NCBI RefSeq assembly: GCF_012396605.1
Contig: NZ_JAAXPW010000018.1
Coordinates: 1 to 59,886, forward strand
Origin: Ureibacillus thermosphaericus
GTDB lineage: Bacteria > Bacillota > Bacilli > Bacillales_A > Planococcaceae
Length of the DNA stretch: 59,886 bases
Reading direction: 5' to 3'
Shown here: in pieces, positions 27,059 to 37,516 of the stretch
Numbering within the stretch: the stretch's first letter is position 1
Layout: each line of letters starts with the position of its first letter
Notes under the pieces: model-generated
The model's input: only the letters and a program-made list of their open reading frames with translations
The model's database searches: none
Told to the model about the DNA's origin: nothing
Translations under genes and position numbers: made by a program

Positions 27059-27637
27059 CGCTTTCGCACAGAACAAACATAGTTAAAATATTAACTTCTT
27101 TGATTGAGATTTTACTGATGAGATAGTATTATTTACTCCCATATATCATTCACTATGTTTGTTTGTTGCTGTCGCTTCGCTTTCGCACAGAACAAATGTA
27201 GTTAGAATATCGTTTCTAAACAATCTATGTTTTTATTGTTGAATATCCTTATTCCCAAACATCATTTACTACATTTGTTTGTTGCTGTCGCTTCGCTTTC
27301 GCACAGAACAAACATAGTTAAAATATTAACTTCTTTGATTGAGGTTTTACTGATGAGTTAGTATTATTTACTCCCATATGTCATTCACTATGTTTGTTTG
27401 TTGCTGTCGCTTCGCTTTCGCACAGAACAAATGTAGTTAGAGTATCGTTTCTAAATAAACTATGTTTTTATTGTTCAATATCCTTATTCCCAAACATCAT
27501 TTACTACATTTGTTTGTTGCTGTCGCTTCGCTTTCGCACAGAACAAACATAGTTAAAATATTAACTTCTTTGATTGAGGTTTTACTGATGAGATAGTATT
27601 ATTTACTCCCATATATCATTCACTATGTTTGTTTGTT
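27059..27637 (-). repeat. Alternating tandem repeat A-B-A-B-A fused to the 3' end of purA
   Basis: Five head-to-tail units: A1 27061-27179 (119 bp), B1 27180-27295 (116), A2 27296-27414 (119), B2 27415-27530 (116), and A3 from 27531 (107 bp, running into purA at 27637). Each ends with the shared joint GCTGTCGCTTCGCTTTCGCA. Read on the minus strand each unit repeats the last codons of purA: A units give TNIVNDIWE then stop, B units TNVVNDVWE then stop. Each also holds 12-bp inverted arms, AACAAACATAGT in A and AACAAATGTAGT in B, each with its exact partner about 70 nt away. Same-type units are nearly identical. Confidence 0.92.
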
Positions 27638-28889
27638 CCCGGGCTGGGCCTACGGAGAATGTCATTAAAGGAATACCTGTTAATTCAACAATACGATTGA
27701 CGTAATTTTGAGCATTTTTTGGCAGTTCATCGAAGGAACGTACACCTGTAATATCTTCTGTCCAACCAGGAAGTTCTTCATATACAGGTTCACATTCTTC
27801 TAATACATGTAAACTTGCAGGATACTCCGTAATAATTTGATCTTTATATTTATAAGCCGTACAAATTTTTACTGTTTCTAAGCCAGTTAATACATCGATT
27901 GAGTTTAAAGCTAAATCTGTAATACCAGAAACGCGACGAGAATGGCGTACCACTACTGCGTCAAACCAACCTACACGGCGAGGACGACCAGTCGTTGTAC
28001 CGTATTCTCGACCTACTTCACGAATTTGATGGCCAACTTCATCAAACAATTCCGTTGGGAATGGACCGTCGCCTACACGAGAAGTATATGCTTTTGAAAC
28101 GCCCACTACTCTCGTAACGTGAGAAGGACCAATTCCTGTACCTGTCGTCACACCACCAGCCACAGGGTTGGAAGATGTAACAAACGGATATGTTCCGTGG
28201 TCAACATCTAACATAACGCCTTGAGCACCTTCAAATAATACACGTCCGCCCTCATCTAAAATATCATTTAATACCTTTGAAGTATCTGTTACATATTGAG
28301 CAATTTCTTGACCGTAGCCATAATACTCTTCAAAGATATCCTCGAATTTTAAACCTTCTACTTCATAATATTTCTCAAATAAACGGTTTTTCTTTTCTAA
28401 GTTCTCGCGCAATTTTTGTTCAAATATTTCTCGATCTAGTAAATCTGCAATGCGGATTCCCATACGAGCAATTTTATCTTGGTAGCATGGGCCAATTCCC
28501 TTGCATGTTGTTCCGATTTTTTTGTCGCCACGAGCTTCTTCTTCTACTTTATCTTGATAAATGTGATATGGGAGAATGACATGAGCACGATTTGAAATAC
28601 GTAAATTAGATGTATCAATGCCACGAGCTTGTAAACCTTTTAGCTCATTTACTAATGATTTTGGGTTGATTACCATACCATTTCCCATCACAGATGTTTT
28701 CTCTTTATAGAAAATCCCAGATGGAATTAAATGTAATTTGTATGTTTCTTCACCAATTTTAATTGTATGTCCAGCATTGTCACCGCCTGAAAAACGAGCG
28801 ATCACATCCGCTTTTTTAGAAAGGAAATCCGTAATTTTCCCTTTTCCTTCGTCTCCCCATTGAGTTCCAACAACAACAACTGAAGTCAT
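27603..28889 (-). CDS. purA: Adenylosuccinate synthetase PurA
   Basis: A 428-residue enzyme joining IMP and aspartate with GTP to form adenylosuccinate, the first step from IMP to AMP. The GTP-binding [12 protein letters not shown] start, the GDNAGHTIK loop, [13 protein letters not shown] and the base-recognition region [13 protein letters not shown] are intact. The ATG at 28889 is used (GGAGGTG 6 nt upstream; family begins at [15 protein letters not shown]). Its last 11 codons and stop lie inside the first unit of the downstream repeat block, so the C-terminal [11 protein letters not shown] is repeat-derived or the source of the repeats. Confidence 0.97.
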   Translation of the reverse strand: MTSVVVVGTQWGDEGKGKITDFLSKKADVIARFSGGDNAGHTIKIGEETYKLHLIPSGIFYKEKTSVMGNGMVINPKSLVNELKGLQARGIDTSNLRISNRAHVILPYHIYQDKVEEEARGDKKIGTTCKGIGPCYQDKIARMGIRIADLLDREIFEQKLRENLEKKNRLFEKYYEVEGLKFEDIFEEYYGYGQEIAQYVTDTSKVLNDILDEGGRVLFEGAQGVMLDVDHGTYPFVTSSNPVAGGVTTGTGIGPSHVTRVVGVSKAYTSRVGDGPFPTELFDEVGHQIREVGREYGTTTGRPRRVGWFDAVVVRHSRRVSGITDLALNSIDVLTGLETVKICTAYKYKDQIITEYPASLHVLEECEPVYEELPGWTEDITGVRSFDELPKNAQNYVNRIVELTGIPLMTFSVGPAREQTNIVNDIWE

Positions 28890-28971
28890 TTCTGCACCTC
28901 CGCGCACTATGCGTCCTTTATCAAACAGATTAATTGTACAGTGAAATAGAGCATTCGTCAATGCATCAAAC

Positions 28972-29024
28972 AAAAAAACACGAACAAATAAATATTTTTT
29001 ATGTACAATTGTTCGTGTTCTTCA
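28972..29024 (-). terminator. Terminator of the replicative helicase gene
   Basis: AACACGAACAA (28977-28987) pairs with TTGTTCGTGTT (29009-29019); minus-strand tail TTTTTTTG. The CGAAC cores facing each other also resemble two inverted PurBoxes upstream of purA, with one mismatch from the PurR core; this second reading is speculative. Confidence 0.8.
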
Positions 29025-29058
29025 AAGTTTATTTTATTATGTTACTTTTCTCTTCGTG

Positions 29059-30414
29059 TTATGCATGCATTGGTTCTTGTCGTTGAGACCAATCAATATT
29101 CAAAAATTTATTAAACTCTTTTTTAAACGCAAGGGTCACAGTTCCCGTTGGACCGTTCCGTTGCTTTGCAATAATAATTTCAATCATGTTTTTGTTCTCT
29201 GTTTCTTTATCATAATAATCGTCACGATATAGGAAAGCTACGATATCCGCATCTTGCTCAATACTTCCAGATTCACGAATATCACTCATCATCGGACGCT
29301 TATCTTGACGTTGCTCTACCCCGCGGGATAGCTGAGATAACGCAATAACCGGCACGTGTAATTCACGAGCTAATGCTTTTAATGAGCGAGATATTTCAGA
29401 AACTTCTTGTTGACGGTTCTCCCCGCGTCTGCCGCTTCCTTGGATTAATTGTAGGTAGTCAATTAAAATCATCCCTAATCCCTTTTCTTGGGCAAGTCGA
29501 CGGCACTTCGCTCGAATTTCATTAACGCGCAAGCCCGGCGTATCATCAATATAGATCCCCGCATTAGAAAGGGTACCCATTGCGATTGTTAACTTGCTCC
29601 AATCTTCAGCAGTAAGCGCCCCTGTTCTTAAAACTTGAGCGTCAATATTTCCTTCTGCACAGAGCATACGCATGACTAATTGTTCAGCACCCATTTCGAG
29701 CGAGAAGATCGCAACATTTTCCCGAGCTTTGACCGCCACATTTTGCGCAATGTTTAACGCAAAAGCTGTTTTCCCTACAGATGGACGGGCGGCTACAATG
29801 ATTAAATCATTTCGTTGAAAACCCGCTGTCATGCGGTCTAAATCCGTAAAGCCCGTCGGAATTCCGGTAACGTCTCCTGTTCGATTTTGAAGTTGCTCAA
29901 TATTATCGTAAGTTTGAACAAGAACGTCTTTCACATGTTTGAAGTCGCCAGCGTTTTTTCGATTGGCTACTTCCATCATCTTTCTTTCAGCTTCGGATAA
30001 TAATTCCTCTACTTCATCTTCCCGTATATAGCTGTCTTCAACGATTTTTGTTGCCGTGCGTATTAATCTTCTTAAAATGGACTTTTCTTCTACTATTTTT
30101 GCATAGTAACTAACATTAGCTGCTGTAGGTACGGCATTTGCTAATTCCATCAAGTAGGATAGACCGCCTACATCTTCGAGTTCTTTTCTTACAGATAACT
30201 CTTCTGTAACAGTAACAACATCAATCGCATTCCCTTTGTCACTCAAATCAAGCATCGTTTGGAATATTTTTTGATGGGCAATGCGATAAAAATCTTCCGG
30301 AACTAAAATTTCCGATGCAGTAATTAATGCTTGCGGATCAAGAAATATCGCACCAAGAACTGATTGCTCAGCTTCATGGTTATGCGGTGGAACGCGATCG
30401 ATTAGATCACTCAT
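29059..30414 (-). CDS. dnaB: Replicative DNA helicase (DnaB-type, dnaC of Bacillus)
   Basis: A 451-residue hexameric helicase that unwinds DNA at the fork. An N-terminal helical domain (PPHNHEAEQSVLGAIFLDP) is followed by a RecA-like motor with Walker A ARPSVGKTAFALN, Walker B LIDYLQLI, and LSQLSRGVEQRQDKRP then SDIRESGSIEQDADIV. In Bacillus subtilis the same gene is called dnaC. It is 14 nt downstream of rplI, in one transcription unit with gdpP. Confidence 0.97.
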   Translation of the reverse strand: MSDLIDRVPPHNHEAEQSVLGAIFLDPQALITASEILVPEDFYRIAHQKIFQTMLDLSDKGNAIDVVTVTEELSVRKELEDVGGLSYLMELANAVPTAANVSYYAKIVEEKSILRRLIRTATKIVEDSYIREDEVEELLSEAERKMMEVANRKNAGDFKHVKDVLVQTYDNIEQLQNRTGDVTGIPTGFTDLDRMTAGFQRNDLIIVAARPSVGKTAFALNIAQNVAVKARENVAIFSLEMGAEQLVMRMLCAEGNIDAQVLRTGALTAEDWSKLTIAMGTLSNAGIYIDDTPGLRVNEIRAKCRRLAQEKGLGMILIDYLQLIQGSGRRGENRQQEVSEISRSLKALARELHVPVIALSQLSRGVEQRQDKRPMMSDIRESGSIEQDADIVAFLYRDDYYDKETENKNMIEIIIAKQRNGPTGTVTLAFKKEFNKFLNIDWSQRQEPMHA

Positions 30415-30427
30415 TTTATTTCGCTCC

Positions 30428-30874
30428 TTATTCTTCCTTTACATGGACTTTTAAAGTCGCTTTTACTTCCGGATGTAATTTCACTGGAACGTTTGTGACA
30501 CCTAATGAACGAATACCTTCATTGCATTCCATTTTTCTTTTATCCACTTTAATTCCATAATTTTTTTGTAAGCTTTCTGAAATTTGTTTTGTTGATACAG
30601 AACCGAATAGACGTCCGCCTTCTCCTGCTTTTGCTTTAATTTCTAACGTAATATTTTCTAATTTTTCTTTTAACTCTTTTGCAGCTTGAAGTTCCTGTGC
30701 TGCAAGTTTCGCTTCATGTTTCTTTTGTCCTTCAAGACGACTTAATGCTTCTTTTGTAGCTTCTACAGCTAAGCCTTTTTTAATTAAGAAATTTTGTGCA
30801 TAACCATCAGCAACATTTTTCACTTCGCCTTTTTTCCCTTGACCTTTTACATCTTTTAAAAATACAACTTTCAT
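30428..30874 (-). CDS. rplI: 50S ribosomal protein L9
   Basis: A 148-residue ribosomal protein with the N-terminal [20 protein letters not shown] rRNA-binding domain, long connecting helix ([20 protein letters not shown]) and a C-terminal domain with [15 protein letters not shown]. Full length for Bacilli. It overlaps the gdpP stop by 4 nt, showing translational coupling. Confidence 0.98.
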   Translation of the reverse strand: MKVVFLKDVKGQGKKGEVKNVADGYAQNFLIKKGLAVEATKEALSRLEGQKKHEAKLAAQELQAAKELKEKLENITLEIKAKAGEGGRLFGSVSTKQISESLQKNYGIKVDKRKMECNEGIRSLGVTNVPVKLHPEVKATLKVHVKEE

Positions 30875-32844
30875 TCTTCCATGCTCCCTTCTAACGTTTC
30901 AATAATAGCATTTTGTAATAATTCTAAAGCTTCTTCTATTGTATCGACTTCAAGTTGGCAAGCCGCATTTGTTAAGTGGCCACCGCCTCCCAGTTTCTCC
31001 ATTATCAATTGTACATTGATTTCTCCTAATGAACGGGCACTGATACCCATTAAGCCATCTTGTCTGCGGGCGATGACAAAAGAAGCATTTACGTCTTTCA
31101 TTGAAAGCAAAATATCTGCCGTTTGGGCAATTAAAACAGAATCGTACTCTTTTTCTTCTTCTGCATGCGCAACCGCAATTCCTGGATAGGTAAATCGAAC
31201 ATTTTGTATGATTTTTGAACGCTCAATAAACGTATGAATATCTTCTTTTAATAATCGTTGCACAAGCACCGTATCCGCCCCGTAAGTTCTTAAATAGGAT
31301 GCTGCTTCAAAGGTTCTAGCACCTGTTCTTAGCGTAAAGCTTTTTGTATCGACAATGATTCCAGCGAGCAAAGCTGTTGCTTCAAGTTTCGAAAGTTTTT
31401 CATTATCGGGCTGATATTCTAAAAGTTCCGTTACGAGTTCTGAAGTCGAGGAAGCGTACGGTTCCATATAAACAAGTGTTGAATTGTTAATAAACTCTTC
31501 CCCTCGTCGATGATGATCAATTACAACAATTTTCTCGAAACGTTTTAACAATGTTTCATCTACTACGAGGCTCGGGCGATGAGTATCCACAACGACTAAT
31601 AATGATTTTTCAGACATGATGCTTAAAGCTTCTTCTGGTGAAATAAAATATTCCTTTAAATCGGAATGTTGTTTAATTTCATCTATTAGTCGTTCAACAC
31701 TGCCGTTTAATTCATCAAAATCTAATACGATGTAGCTATCCACTTTATTCATATGAGCCATTTTCCGAACGCCAATCCCTGCTCCAATTGAATCCATATC
31801 GGGATTTTTATGCCCCATAATAAAAACGAGATTGCTATCTTGAATTAAATCTTTTAAAGCATGGGAAATCACGCGTGCTCGGACTCTCGTACGTTTTTCG
31901 ACTGGATTTGTTTTTCCACCATAAAATTTAATTTTTCCATTCGATTGTTTAATAGCCACCTGGTCTCCGCCGCGCCCTAATACTAAATCTAAACTTGATT
32001 GAGCTAATTCACCTAGTTCAATTAAGGATGGCGAACCAGTACCTATTCCGATACTCAATGTAAGTGATAAATTTTTCTTGGCCGTCTTTTCTCGAATATC
32101 GTCTAGAATAGAGAATTTCTTCTTTTCCAATTCATTTAAAGTTGATTCATTTAATATCGCTAAAAATCGATCCGTATCAATTCTTTTAATATAAATGTCA
32201 TATTCCTCTGCCCAATCATTGATGATGGATGTAACGGTTGAATTCGTCATGCTTTTTGTTTGGTCATCCATCCCTTGCGTAATATCATCATAATTATCGA
32301 TGAAAAGAATAGCAATGACTGTTCGATCATCATAATATTGCTTTTCAATTTTTACTTGTTCAGTTACATCGAGAAAATATAATAGTTTTTCTTCTTGTTT
32401 ATAAATGACTTTAAATTTCCTATCTCGAATGGTTACGATGCTATCATTTTTTTCATCAGATTTTCTTATTTTTTGTAATTCATCCGATAAAAGGAACAAA
32501 TCCTGACCTGTTAAAGTTGGGATATCCAAAAGCCTCGTCATGTAGGGATTAGCCCATTCAATTTCAAATTTATCATTGATTAATACAATACCAATCGGCA
32601 TTTCTAAAAGAACTTCCTGCCCAACTTTTTTCATTCGAAACGCCAAAGATTCTATATATTTTTCTATTGCAAAATAAGCAATTCTTTCTGTTTTCCAATC
32701 ATAAAATATAATTAATGTAACAAGTAACGCGAAAGCTGCTCCAACCCATATATTCAATAAAAACAATCCAACAATCCCCACTAATCCGAAAACCGCCAAA
32801 TGTAAAAGCGGGTAAAGTATCCTCCGCTTCCTGTAAGTATCCAT
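30871..32844 (-). CDS. gdpP: Cyclic-di-AMP phosphodiesterase GdpP
   Basis: A 657-residue membrane protein: two N-terminal helices (residues 10-45), a degenerate PAS domain, a degenerate GGDEF domain ([15 protein letters not shown] in place of GGDEF), then DHH ([37 protein letters not shown]) and DHHA1 ([14 protein letters not shown]). This order is diagnostic of GdpP, which hydrolyses c-di-AMP to pApA and so tunes potassium and wall homeostasis. It lies between yybS and rplI as in other Bacillales. Confidence 0.97.
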   Translation of the reverse strand: MDTYRKRRILYPLLHLAVFGLVGIVGLFLLNIWVGAAFALLVTLIIFYDWKTERIAYFAIEKYIESLAFRMKKVGQEVLLEMPIGIVLINDKFEIEWANPYMTRLLDIPTLTGQDLFLLSDELQKIRKSDEKNDSIVTIRDRKFKVIYKQEEKLLYFLDVTEQVKIEKQYYDDRTVIAILFIDNYDDITQGMDDQTKSMTNSTVTSIINDWAEEYDIYIKRIDTDRFLAILNESTLNELEKKKFSILDDIREKTAKKNLSLTLSIGIGTGSPSLIELGELAQSSLDLVLGRGGDQVAIKQSNGKIKFYGGKTNPVEKRTRVRARVISHALKDLIQDSNLVFIMGHKNPDMDSIGAGIGVRKMAHMNKVDSYIVLDFDELNGSVERLIDEIKQHSDLKEYFISPEEALSIMSEKSLLVVVDTHRPSLVVDETLLKRFEKIVVIDHHRRGEEFINNSTLVYMEPYASSTSELVTELLEYQPDNEKLSKLEATALLAGIIVDTKSFTLRTGARTFEAASYLRTYGADTVLVQRLLKEDIHTFIERSKIIQNVRFTYPGIAVAHAEEEKEYDSVLIAQTADILLSMKDVNASFVIARRQDGLMGISARSLGEINVQLIMEKLGGGGHLTNAACQLEVDTIEEALELLQNAIIETLEGSMEE

Positions 32845-32856
32845 GAGATCAGCCCC

Positions 32857-33798
32857 TTACTTTCGAATCTTTCCTGTCACAAATGAGCGAATATCGAAAC
32901 CTAAATCTAAAATTCCTAAGAGCATCACAAAGTTATACAAAGGAATTGCAAAAATTGTCGCTAATCCCTTTAAAAATTTAGGCGCTCGATAAGCATCCAA
33001 CACAAAGTGCAGGAAAGAAATTCCTTGAATTGTTAACAACACCCATAAGACTAATGAAAAATTAAATGTGATTACATATAGTGATGTTCCTAATTCAGGG
33101 CGTACAAACAATTGAATCGTTAAGACGATTAAATAAATCCATAAAATGGTACGAGGTAAGCGTAAATCTTTAAAAGCTTGAAATTTTGGAACAGTAATAC
33201 CTAATCGTTTTAGGATTGGCAGATTTACTGTAATTAAAAGAAACGATAGGAAGAATGCAGCTAATGTAACGGATGCAGGAATGGCTATCTCTATATGTTG
33301 AAACATTAGATTGAACGCTTCTTCAGTCATTGGCTGTTCGCCAGTTAAACTTTCAGCGAATTCAAAAGAAGCCATATAACTTTCCCGCATCAGTTGGAAA
33401 GATTCCTTAATAAAATCTGTTTCAAACAGTTTAATAGAAATTAAATATTGAATTGCAAAAGTAATTAACACTGAAATACCAGTTGCCATGAATAAGTAAG
33501 CTTTACTTTTATTCGTGCGCAGTGCATCTCCCATCACGACACCGCATACCGCAAAAATCATGGAAAATGGTAAAATTAACAATCCTCCAAAGAAAAAGGT
33601 AATAATACACCCAATAACTCCTAAAATAATGGAAGATGATCGGTCATACTTTGCGCTAAACCAAGCAATAGGTAGTGGGGCAAATAATGTCGCCACTAAG
33701 CTGATTATTGGTACATAATATGCAATTGCAATGAGAATAGCAAATATTGCAATCATCATTGCGCCATGTGTAAGCCTTTGTGTTTGATTGTTCGGCAT
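32857..33798 (-). CDS. yybS: YybS-family DUF2232 membrane protein
   Basis: A 313-residue polytopic protein (about eight helices) of the DUF2232 group, related to S-components of ECF transporters. The N-terminus QRLTHGAMMIAIFAILIAIAYYVPIISL and FAPLPIAWFSAKYDR match. Function is unknown. Start at ATG 33798 with GGAAGG 7 nt upstream; longer frames lack a ribosome site. It precedes gdpP by 12 nt in the conserved yybS-gdpP-rplI-dnaC operon. Confidence 0.92.
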   Translation of the reverse strand: MPNNQTQRLTHGAMMIAIFAILIAIAYYVPIISLVATLFAPLPIAWFSAKYDRSSSIILGVIGCIITFFFGGLLILPFSMIFAVCGVVMGDALRTNKSKAYLFMATGISVLITFAIQYLISIKLFETDFIKESFQLMRESYMASFEFAESLTGEQPMTEEAFNLMFQHIEIAIPASVTLAAFFLSFLLITVNLPILKRLGITVPKFQAFKDLRLPRTILWIYLIVLTIQLFVRPELGTSLYVITFNFSLVLWVLLTIQGISFLHFVLDAYRAPKFLKGLATIFAIPLYNFVMLLGILDLGFDIRSFVTGKIRK

Positions 33799-33911
33799 GA
33801 GAAACCTTCCTTTATTACAATTCAATAATTCTTTACATTCGTATATTGTACCATTTTTTATAAAGTAGGACAAAAATACGATAAAGCAAAACGATAAAAG
33901 AATGTCTAAAG

Positions 33912-33957
33912 AAAAAACATAATCATCTAACCTAAAAGATTAGATAATTATGTTTGA
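33912..33957 (-). terminator. Hairpin with terminator-like tail
   Basis: AAACATAATCATCTAA pairs with TTAGATAATTATGTTT (one mismatch); minus-strand tail TTTTTTCTTT. It could end leftward read-through from the rpsR side. Confidence 0.6.
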
Positions 33958-34266
33958 TGTGATGAATTTTTACTTTTATTAAAAGTTAAAAAATAAATAA
34001 ATTCACCGCAAAACTAGTAGTAAAGTCTTCCTGAATGGTTTTTATCGTGCATAAATTCATCGTTGGTAACAAGTAGAATTACTTTGTTCAGCTTCATCGT
34101 TATCAAGCTTTTTTAACGCCTTAATCTTGTTGAGACTCTTTATATAATTTGATGGCTTATTTCCCATGCAATGATGTTTTGCTGTACATTTTGTTTACTA
34201 TTTCAAATTAGGGAAGAATATCGCTTATTCTCTCTTTCCAGAGTACATTTTAAATTATTGCTAAAT
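33958..34266. other. 310-bp gap, possible transposase scrap
   Basis: No intact gene. A minus-strand segment near 34150-34205 reads QNVQQNIIAWEISHQII and then stops, which faintly recalls the core of IS3-type transposase OrfB. The match is too short to call. Confidence 0.3.
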
Positions 34267-34315
34267 GTAAAAAAAGCAACAAAGGCTAAATTTTGCCTTT
34301 GCTGCTTTTTATAAC
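34267..34315 (-). terminator. Terminator of the rpsF-ssb-rpsR operon
   Basis: AAAAAGCAGCAAAGGC / GCCTTTGTTGCTTTTT stem with an all-T tail on the minus strand, 6 nt past the rpsR stop. Confidence 0.92.
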
Positions 34316-34320
34316 ATTCA

Positions 34321-34557
34321 TTATTTATCTTCCGCTACGAATGGAAGAAGTGCCATAATACGAGCGCGTTTGATTGCTGTAGTTAATTTGCGTTGATATT
34401 TTGCACTTGTTCCAGTTACGCGACGTGGAAGAATTTTTCCGCGTTCAGAAATGAATTTTTTTAGTAAATCTACATCTTTGTAGTCGATGTGTGTAATGTT
34501 ATTTGAAGTAAAGTAGCAAACTTTGCGACGTTTGCGACCTCCGCGACGTTGTGCCAT
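34321..34557 (-). CDS. rpsR: 30S ribosomal protein S18
   Basis: A 78-residue protein with the S18 core: an N-terminal [13 protein letters not shown] stretch, [22 protein letters not shown] and [20 protein letters not shown]18 pairs with S6 on the platform of the small subunit. One N-terminal cysteine only, so no zinc ribbon. Last gene of rpsF-ssb-rpsR. Confidence 0.98.
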   Translation of the reverse strand: MAQRRGGRKRRKVCYFTSNNITHIDYKDVDLLKKFISERGKILPRRVTGTSAKYQRKLTTAIKRARIMALLPFVAEDK

Positions 34558-34602
34558 CGATTTTCCCTCCTTTTTTTATTATTTCTCCGTTATCCGAATA
34601 CC

Positions 34603-35124
34603 TTAGAACGGTAAATCGTCTTCCGAAACTTCAATTGGACCTTTGCTTGATGCAAATGGGTCTTCATCTACACGTGTATAATTCGGCTGATTTTGAGGAG
34701 GTTGACTTGGGAATGGTACACCAAATGGATCTTGCGTGCCACCGTATGGAGGTTGACTTGCACCGTACGAAGGTTGTCCCCCATATGGCTGTTGACCCTG
34801 TGCACTTCTTGGTTCTAAAAATTGCACGGAATCTGCTACGACTTCTGTCATGTAAACACGTTTGCCATCTTGACCCTCGAAACTACTAGTTTGGATGCGT
34901 CCATCAATACCGACGAGACTTCCTTTTCTCATGTAATTTGCGAGGTTTTCAGCTTGTTTTCTCCATGCTACACAGCTAATGAAATCCGCTTCTCTTTCAC
35001 CTTGTTGGTTCGTAAACGTTCGATTTACAGCAACTGTAAATCGAGTTACCGGTACTCCATTTGGCGTGTATCGTAGTTCAGGGTCTTTTGTTAGCCTACC
35101 TACTAATACGACACGATTGATCAA
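34603..35124 (-). CDS. ssb: Single-stranded DNA-binding protein SsbA
   Basis: A 173-residue protein: OB fold (residues 1-105, [19 protein letters not shown]), a Gly/Gln/Pro-rich linker with repeated [12 protein letters not shown] motifs and the C-terminal DDLPF tip that recruits replication and repair partners. The start is a TTG at 35124: AGGAGG lies 8 nt before it and the family begins (M)[10 protein letters not shown], so longer frames are rejected. Operon with rpsF and rpsR. Confidence 0.97.
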   Translation of the reverse strand: MINRVVLVGRLTKDPELRYTPNGVPVTRFTVAVNRTFTNQQGEREADFISCVAWRKQAENLANYMRKGSLVGIDGRIQTSSFEGQDGKRVYMTEVVADSVQFLEPRSAQGQQPYGGQPSYGASQPPYGGTQDPFGVPFPSQPPQNQPNYTRVDEDPFASSKGPIEVSEDDLPF

Positions 35125-35162
35125 TTTGACAACCTCCTCTTCAGCATTAATGTTCAATAAGA

Positions 35163-35450
35163 TTATTCTTCTTCACGAACAGCGATATGACGAATAATGT
35201 CTTCGTTAATGTTTGCTAAACGATTGTATTCATCGATTGCTTTAGCTGGAGCATTAACTTTCACGATGTGGTAAATACCTTCGCGATAGTCTTTGATTTC
35301 ATAAGCAAGACGGCGTTTGCCCCATTCTTTTGACTCGATGATTTCCGCACCATTTGAAGAAAGAATGTCATCAAAGCGTTGAACTAAAGCTTTTTTCTCT
35401 TCTTCTTCAATGTTTGGACGAATAATATACATTAATTCATATTTTCTCAT
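35163..35450 (-). CDS. rpsF: 30S ribosomal protein S6
   Basis: A 95-residue protein with [20 protein letters not shown] and the C-terminal [16 protein letters not shown] characteristic of S6. ATG 35450 is the start (GGAGGTG 9 nt upstream). The 190-bp leader contains a CTCCTT/AAGGAG hairpin that might be the S6-S18 autoregulatory site known in other Firmicutes leaders; the diagnostic CCG loop could not be confirmed. Confidence 0.97.
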   Translation of the reverse strand: MRKYELMYIIRPNIEEEEKKALVQRFDDILSSNGAEIIESKEWGKRRLAYEIKDYREGIYHIVKVNAPAKAIDEYNRLANINEDIIRHIAVREEE

Positions 35451-35638
35451 CGCTTTTTGCACCTCCTTATGGACTTTGGCTCTCCTTTATTTCAAGGGAG
35501 CAAGGAGTAAATTTCTATTACTCACATCTTTGAATTGTAACATATACTTTTATCAATCGCAACTAGCATTCAATGGGGAGTATAAGATTTTCTAAAATCT
35601 GTTATTTCGATATAATGGGAAAAAGGGGTTGAATAATT

Positions 35639-36184
35639 TTGTTGGAAGAGAAAGATCCACTGATTATTGAATTAGATATGAAAAAAATTGCAAAGTTGAA
35701 TTTTTGGATGACCCTTCTTTTGTGCATTCTTTTTTTAGCATTCAATACGATCATCCATCGACAGTTTCAATTTGAAATGGCCATTACGCTATGGAATTTT
35801 CTATTATTTATTGTAGGCTATTGTGCACTGATTATTTTGCATGAATTGTTTCATTTAATTGGGTTTATGATTTTTGGAAAAGTGAAGTGGAGTCAGCTGA
35901 ATTACGGTATAAATGTGAAGCTAGGAGTTGCTTATGCAACAACGTCAAAACCATTACCAAATCATGCAATGAAAAAAGCGCTAATGCTCCCCTTTTGGAC
36001 AACAGGAGTCCTGCCAACAATAATTGGATTTATTTTCGATAATCAATTAATAGTTTTATTAGGTGCTTTTTTAATTGCAGGGGCTGTCGGGGATTTTTAT
36101 ATGTATAAAGAACTCCGCAAATTTCCTAATCATACGCTTGTAAAAGATGACCCCCAATTACCAAAATTGTATGTATATCAATAA
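35639..36184 (+). CDS. DUF3267 putative zincin membrane peptidase
   Basis: A 181-residue protein with four to five membrane helices. IILHELFHLIGFMIFGKV carries an HExxH-like HELFH motif inside a helix, with a late VGDFYM segment that may supply a third ligand, as in DUF3267 putative metalloproteases. Function unknown. TTG start; AAGGGG is about 10 nt upstream and the adjacent TTG at 35642 is equally possible. It is convergent with ychF. Confidence 0.85.
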   Translation: MLEEKDPLIIELDMKKIAKLNFWMTLLLCILFLAFNTIIHRQFQFEMAITLWNFLLFIVGYCALIILHELFHLIGFMIFGKVKWSQLNYGINVKLGVAYATTSKPLPNHAMKKALMLPFWTTGVLPTIIGFIFDNQLIVLLGAFLIAGAVGDFYMYKELRKFPNHTLVKDDPQLPKLYVYQ

Positions 36185-36250
36185 AAAGAAAAAGTGGAAT
36201 TTACGTAAAGATATATAAAACATCTTGGCGTAAATTCCACTCTTTTTATT
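36183..36250. terminator. Bidirectional terminator, DUF3267 gene / ychF
   Basis: AAGTGGAATTTACG / CGTAAATTCCACTT stem with a long AT loop, A-run on one side and T-run on the other. Confidence 0.85.
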
Positions 36251-36258
36251 ATGCCTGA

Positions 36259-37359
36259 TTATACGTTGAATCGGAATAACATAATGTCGCCGTCTTGTAC
36301 GACATAGTCTTTACCTTCTAAACGAACTTTCCCTTGTTCTTTTGCTTGTTGCATAGAGCCAGCCGCTAATAAATCTTCAAAGGAAACTGTTTCAGCTCGA
36401 ATGAAGCCTCTTTCAAAGTCAGAGTGAATAATACCTGCACATTCTGGAGCTTTCATCCCTTTTTTGAATGTCCAAGCACGCACTTCTTTTTCTCCTGCTG
36501 TAAAGTAAGTAGCAAGGCCAAGCAAATCATATGCAGCACGAATTAGTTGGTCCAATCCGGACTCTTTAATGCCCAATTCTTCAAGGAACATTTTCTTTTC
36601 CTCTTCATCAAGCTGCGCAATTTCTTCTTCAATTTTCGCACATACTGTAATAACCTTTGAGCCTTCTTTTTCTGCATATGCACGAACTTGTTTTACATAC
36701 TCATTTTCATCTGCATTTGCCACTTCATCTTCCGAAACGTTTGCAACATAAAGCATCGGCTTTAATGTTAATAAATTTAATCCTTTGATTACTTTTTTCT
36801 CATCTTCCGTTAATTCAACAGAACGAGCAGGTTTCTCATTTTCAAGAGCTTCTTTAATTTTGATTAAAATTGGCTCTTCAATCATTGCATCTTTATCTTT
36901 TTGCTTTGCTATTTTGCTTACTCTTTGAAGACGTTTATCTACTGATTCTAAATCAGCTAAAATCAACTCTAAATTGATGACCTCAATATCTGCTATTGGA
37001 TCAACTTTACCTGCAACGTGTGTGATGTTTTCATCATCAAAGCAACGAACCACTTGGCAAATCGCATCGACTTCTCGAATATGAGAGAGGAACTTATTCC
37101 CTAAACCTTCTCCTTTTGATGCGCCTTTTACGATTCCAGCGATATCCGTGAATTCAAATGATGTTGGAACTTTCTTTTGAGGTTTTACAAGCTCTGTTAA
37201 TTTTTCTAATCGAGGATCTGGAACGTCTACAACGCCTACGTTTGGATCAATCGTTGCAAATGGATAGTTAGCAGCAAGGGCACCTGCTTTTGTGATTGCA
37301 TTAAATAGTGTCGACTTTCCTACGTTTGGAAGACCTACGATTCCAGCTGTTAGTGACAT
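36259..37359 (-). CDS. ychF: Redox-regulated ATPase YchF (Obg family)
   Basis: A 366-residue P-loop protein: G1 [15 protein letters not shown] at the N-terminus, G3 [19 protein letters not shown], a coiled-coil insertion and C-terminal TGS domain ([19 protein letters not shown]). The family prefers ATP over GTP and associates with ribosomes. ATG 37359 is chosen because the conserved [11 protein letters not shown] starts there, with AAGG upstream; the longer frame has no support. Confidence 0.97.
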   Translation of the reverse strand: MSLTAGIVGLPNVGKSTLFNAITKAGALAANYPFATIDPNVGVVDVPDPRLEKLTELVKPQKKVPTSFEFTDIAGIVKGASKGEGLGNKFLSHIREVDAICQVVRCFDDENITHVAGKVDPIADIEVINLELILADLESVDKRLQRVSKIAKQKDKDAMIEEPILIKIKEALENEKPARSVELTEDEKKVIKGLNLLTLKPMLYVANVSEDEVANADENEYVKQVRAYAEKEGSKVITVCAKIEEEIAQLDEEEKKMFLEELGIKESGLDQLIRAAYDLLGLATYFTAGEKEVRAWTFKKGMKAPECAGIIHSDFERGFIRAETVSFEDLLAAGSMQQAKEQGKVRLEGKDYVVQDGDIMLFRFNV

Positions 37360-37465
37360 TGACTCACTACCTTTCTTATGTGAAACATAACAATTAGTTT
37401 TTGCACTAGTGTTAATTATATGGATTTCCACATAAAAAGTCTATTTTCCATTTATTTTTATATGA

Positions 37466-37508
37466 ACAACAAAAAATCCCCACATTGCAAAGTACTGTGT
37501 GGGGATTA
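37466..37508 (-). terminator. Terminator of the mscS-yyzM unit
   Basis: AATCCCCACA / TGTGGGGATT stem with TTTTTTG tail on the minus strand. Confidence 0.88.
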
Positions 37509-37516
37509 CATAACCT

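Noticed and set aside
27059-27637. CRISPR array
   Set aside because: Units are 116-119 bp, nearly identical over their whole length and without variable spacers; no cas genes are nearby.
28977-29019. Pair of PurBoxes for PurR
   Set aside because: CGAAC cores in inverted order fit loosely, but the perfect hairpin followed by a T-run is better explained as the helicase gene terminator.
34150-34205. IS3-type transposase remnant
   Set aside because: Only about 17 codons look similar, too little to assign.
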